Assembly (NCBI GenBank): GCA_021767525.1
Contig: JAASTF010000045.1
Location: 1 to 15,432 of the forward strand
Reading direction: 5' to 3'
Source: Paracoccaceae bacterium
GTDB taxonomy: Bacteria; Pseudomonadota; Alphaproteobacteria; Rhodobacterales; Rhodobacteraceae
Length of the DNA: 15,432 bases
Both the position numbers and the translations under genes were made by a program. Shown here piece by piece: positions 14,519 through 15,432 of the stretch (its first letter is position 1; each line of letters opens with the position of its first letter). The notes beneath the pieces are model-generated. The model saw only the letters and a list, made by a program, of their open reading frames with translations. It ran no database searches and was not told the origin of the DNA.

Positions 14519-15432
14519 CGCCTGTCCCGCAGCGCATAGACCGCCAGCACCAGGGTCGCCCATGTCAGGAAGGCAAACAACGCCACCAGCCCCAGCACCT
14601 GCAGCCGGTCGGGCCGGGTCGAGGATTGCGGCAGCGTCGGGTTCACATGGGCGGCCAGATAGCGGCTTTGACGCTGCGCCTCGGCCTGGGCGCTGTCGAA
14701 GGCCGACAGCGCCGCAGTATAGCTTTGTTCGGCGAATTGCAGATCGACCGCCAGCCGTTCGTATTCGCCCACCAGGTTGGCAAAAGCGTTTTCGTCACCG
14801 GGCTGGGCACTGTTCGAGCCAAGCCCCAGCTTGCGCCGCTCTTCCTCGATCCGGTCCTCGATCACCTGCACGCGGCGTTCGGTCTGGGTGATGCGGGGGT
14901 CGTTTTCGCGGGTGGTCTGGCGCAGGATGTCAAGATCGATCAGCGTTTGCGCCAACTGCGCCTGCAGCGAGCTGAGAATGCCCATCTGCCCCTGGATCGA
15001 TGCGCCGGGATCGACGATCTGGGTTTCGTTGCGGAACCGGGTCATCGCCTCGCGCGCCTGTTTCAGCCGCTCGACCGCCTGGTCCAGCTCGTCACGGGCA
15101 TAGGCGGTGGCATCTTCGCGGGCGATGGCCGACAGCCGGTTTATCATCGCCGAGCTTTCGTCATAGATCACCTGCGCGATGGCCTGCGCCTCGGTCGGGG
15201 TGAAGGCCTGCACCTCGAGATCGATCAGCCCGGTGCCGCTGTCTGAATAGACCTTGACCATGCGCGCCCAGTGATCCGTCAGATCCTCGATCGAGCCCTC
15301 GGGCGGGCGCGCGGCAATGCCGAAGAAACTCGGGATCACCCCGGCCGGGTTATAGGCGAAGACCGGGTCGTGATCGCCATTCCACCAGGACCGGCCGGGC
15401 CGGCCCCAGATCGCCCGCAGATCCAGCTGCGC
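14515..15432 (-). CDS. kpsE: KpsE-like capsule export inner-membrane protein (PCP family), 5' end beyond window
   Basis: 305 residues of the C-terminal part are visible; the frame is open to the window edge, so the GTG at 15339 is internal. A periplasmic beta/helical part (VKVYSDSGTGLIDLEVQAFTP) is followed by a long coiled coil (ELDQAVERLKQAREAM through EDRIEEERRKL), a proline-containing stretch (NPTLPQSSTRPDRLQ) and a final membrane helix LGLVALFAFLTWATLVLAVY with a short RDRR tail. This order is that of polysaccharide co-polymerase/KpsE proteins, which link the inner-membrane ABC exporter to the outer-membrane channel. It overlaps kpsT by 4 nt. The N-terminal membrane helix would lie outside the window. 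A Wzz-type protein is less likely because of the kpsT partner. Confidence 0.85.
   Translation of the reverse strand, partial: AQLDLRAIWGRPGRSWWNGDHDPVFAYNPAGVIPSFFGIAARPPEGSIEDLTDHWARMVKVYSDSGTGLIDLEVQAFTPTEAQAIAQVIYDESSAMINRLSAIAREDATAYARDELDQAVERLKQAREAMTRFRNETQIVDPGASIQGQMGILSSLQAQLAQTLIDLDILRQTTRENDPRITQTERRVQVIEDRIEEERRKLGLGSNSAQPGDENAFANLVGEYERLAVDLQFAEQSYTAALSAFDSAQAEAQRQSRYLAAHVNPTLPQSSTRPDRLQVLGLVALFAFLTWATLVLAVYALRDRR

Overview
This is a GC-rich, tightly packed window that looks like a cell-surface polysaccharide locus from an alphaproteobacterium, most likely a Rhodobacterales/Roseobacter-type organism. That placement is inferred from four things: the high GC with ATG/GTG starts, a KpsE/KpsT-type capsule exporter, a giant glycosyltransferase with N-terminal FDxxxYxxxxPDV-type repeats, and an RTX protein with an N-terminal propeller-like region. 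No ribosomal RNA, tRNA, insertion sequence, phage or CRISPR signal was seen. The outstanding trait is five sulfotransferase-like genes in 15 kb.

Layout. (1) Positions 1-2616, plus strand: the 3' part of a sulfotransferase gene, then rmlD and rmlA of the dTDP-L-rhamnose pathway, closed by a strong intrinsic terminator at 2646-2682. (2) Positions 8819 to 2697, minus strand: three sulfotransferase-like genes (8061-8819, 7163-8020, 6482-7153), an unassigned alpha/beta-hydrolase-like protein (5618-6430), and a 921-residue RTX calcium-binding protein (2697-5462). (3) Positions 8820-8988: a 169-bp divergent control region. (4) Positions 8989-12879, plus strand: a 1296-residue fusion of repeats, a helical region and two GT4-like glycosyltransferase domains. 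(5) Positions 15432 to 12898, minus strand and convergent with the glycosyltransferase: the 3' part of a kpsE-like gene, kpsT (4-nt ATGA overlap), and a fifth sulfotransferase.

Working model (inference): the RmlA/RmlD products help make dTDP-rhamnose. The double glycosyltransferase and others outside the window build a polymer. The sulfotransferases, and perhaps the hydrolase-like protein, decorate it, and the KpsE/KpsT ABC system exports it as a capsule. The RTX protein would be an independently secreted (type I) surface or matrix protein. The whole would be a sulfated capsule or exopolysaccharide island. No PAPS-synthesis genes, kpsM, rmlB or rmlC lie in the window, so the model depends on genes elsewhere.
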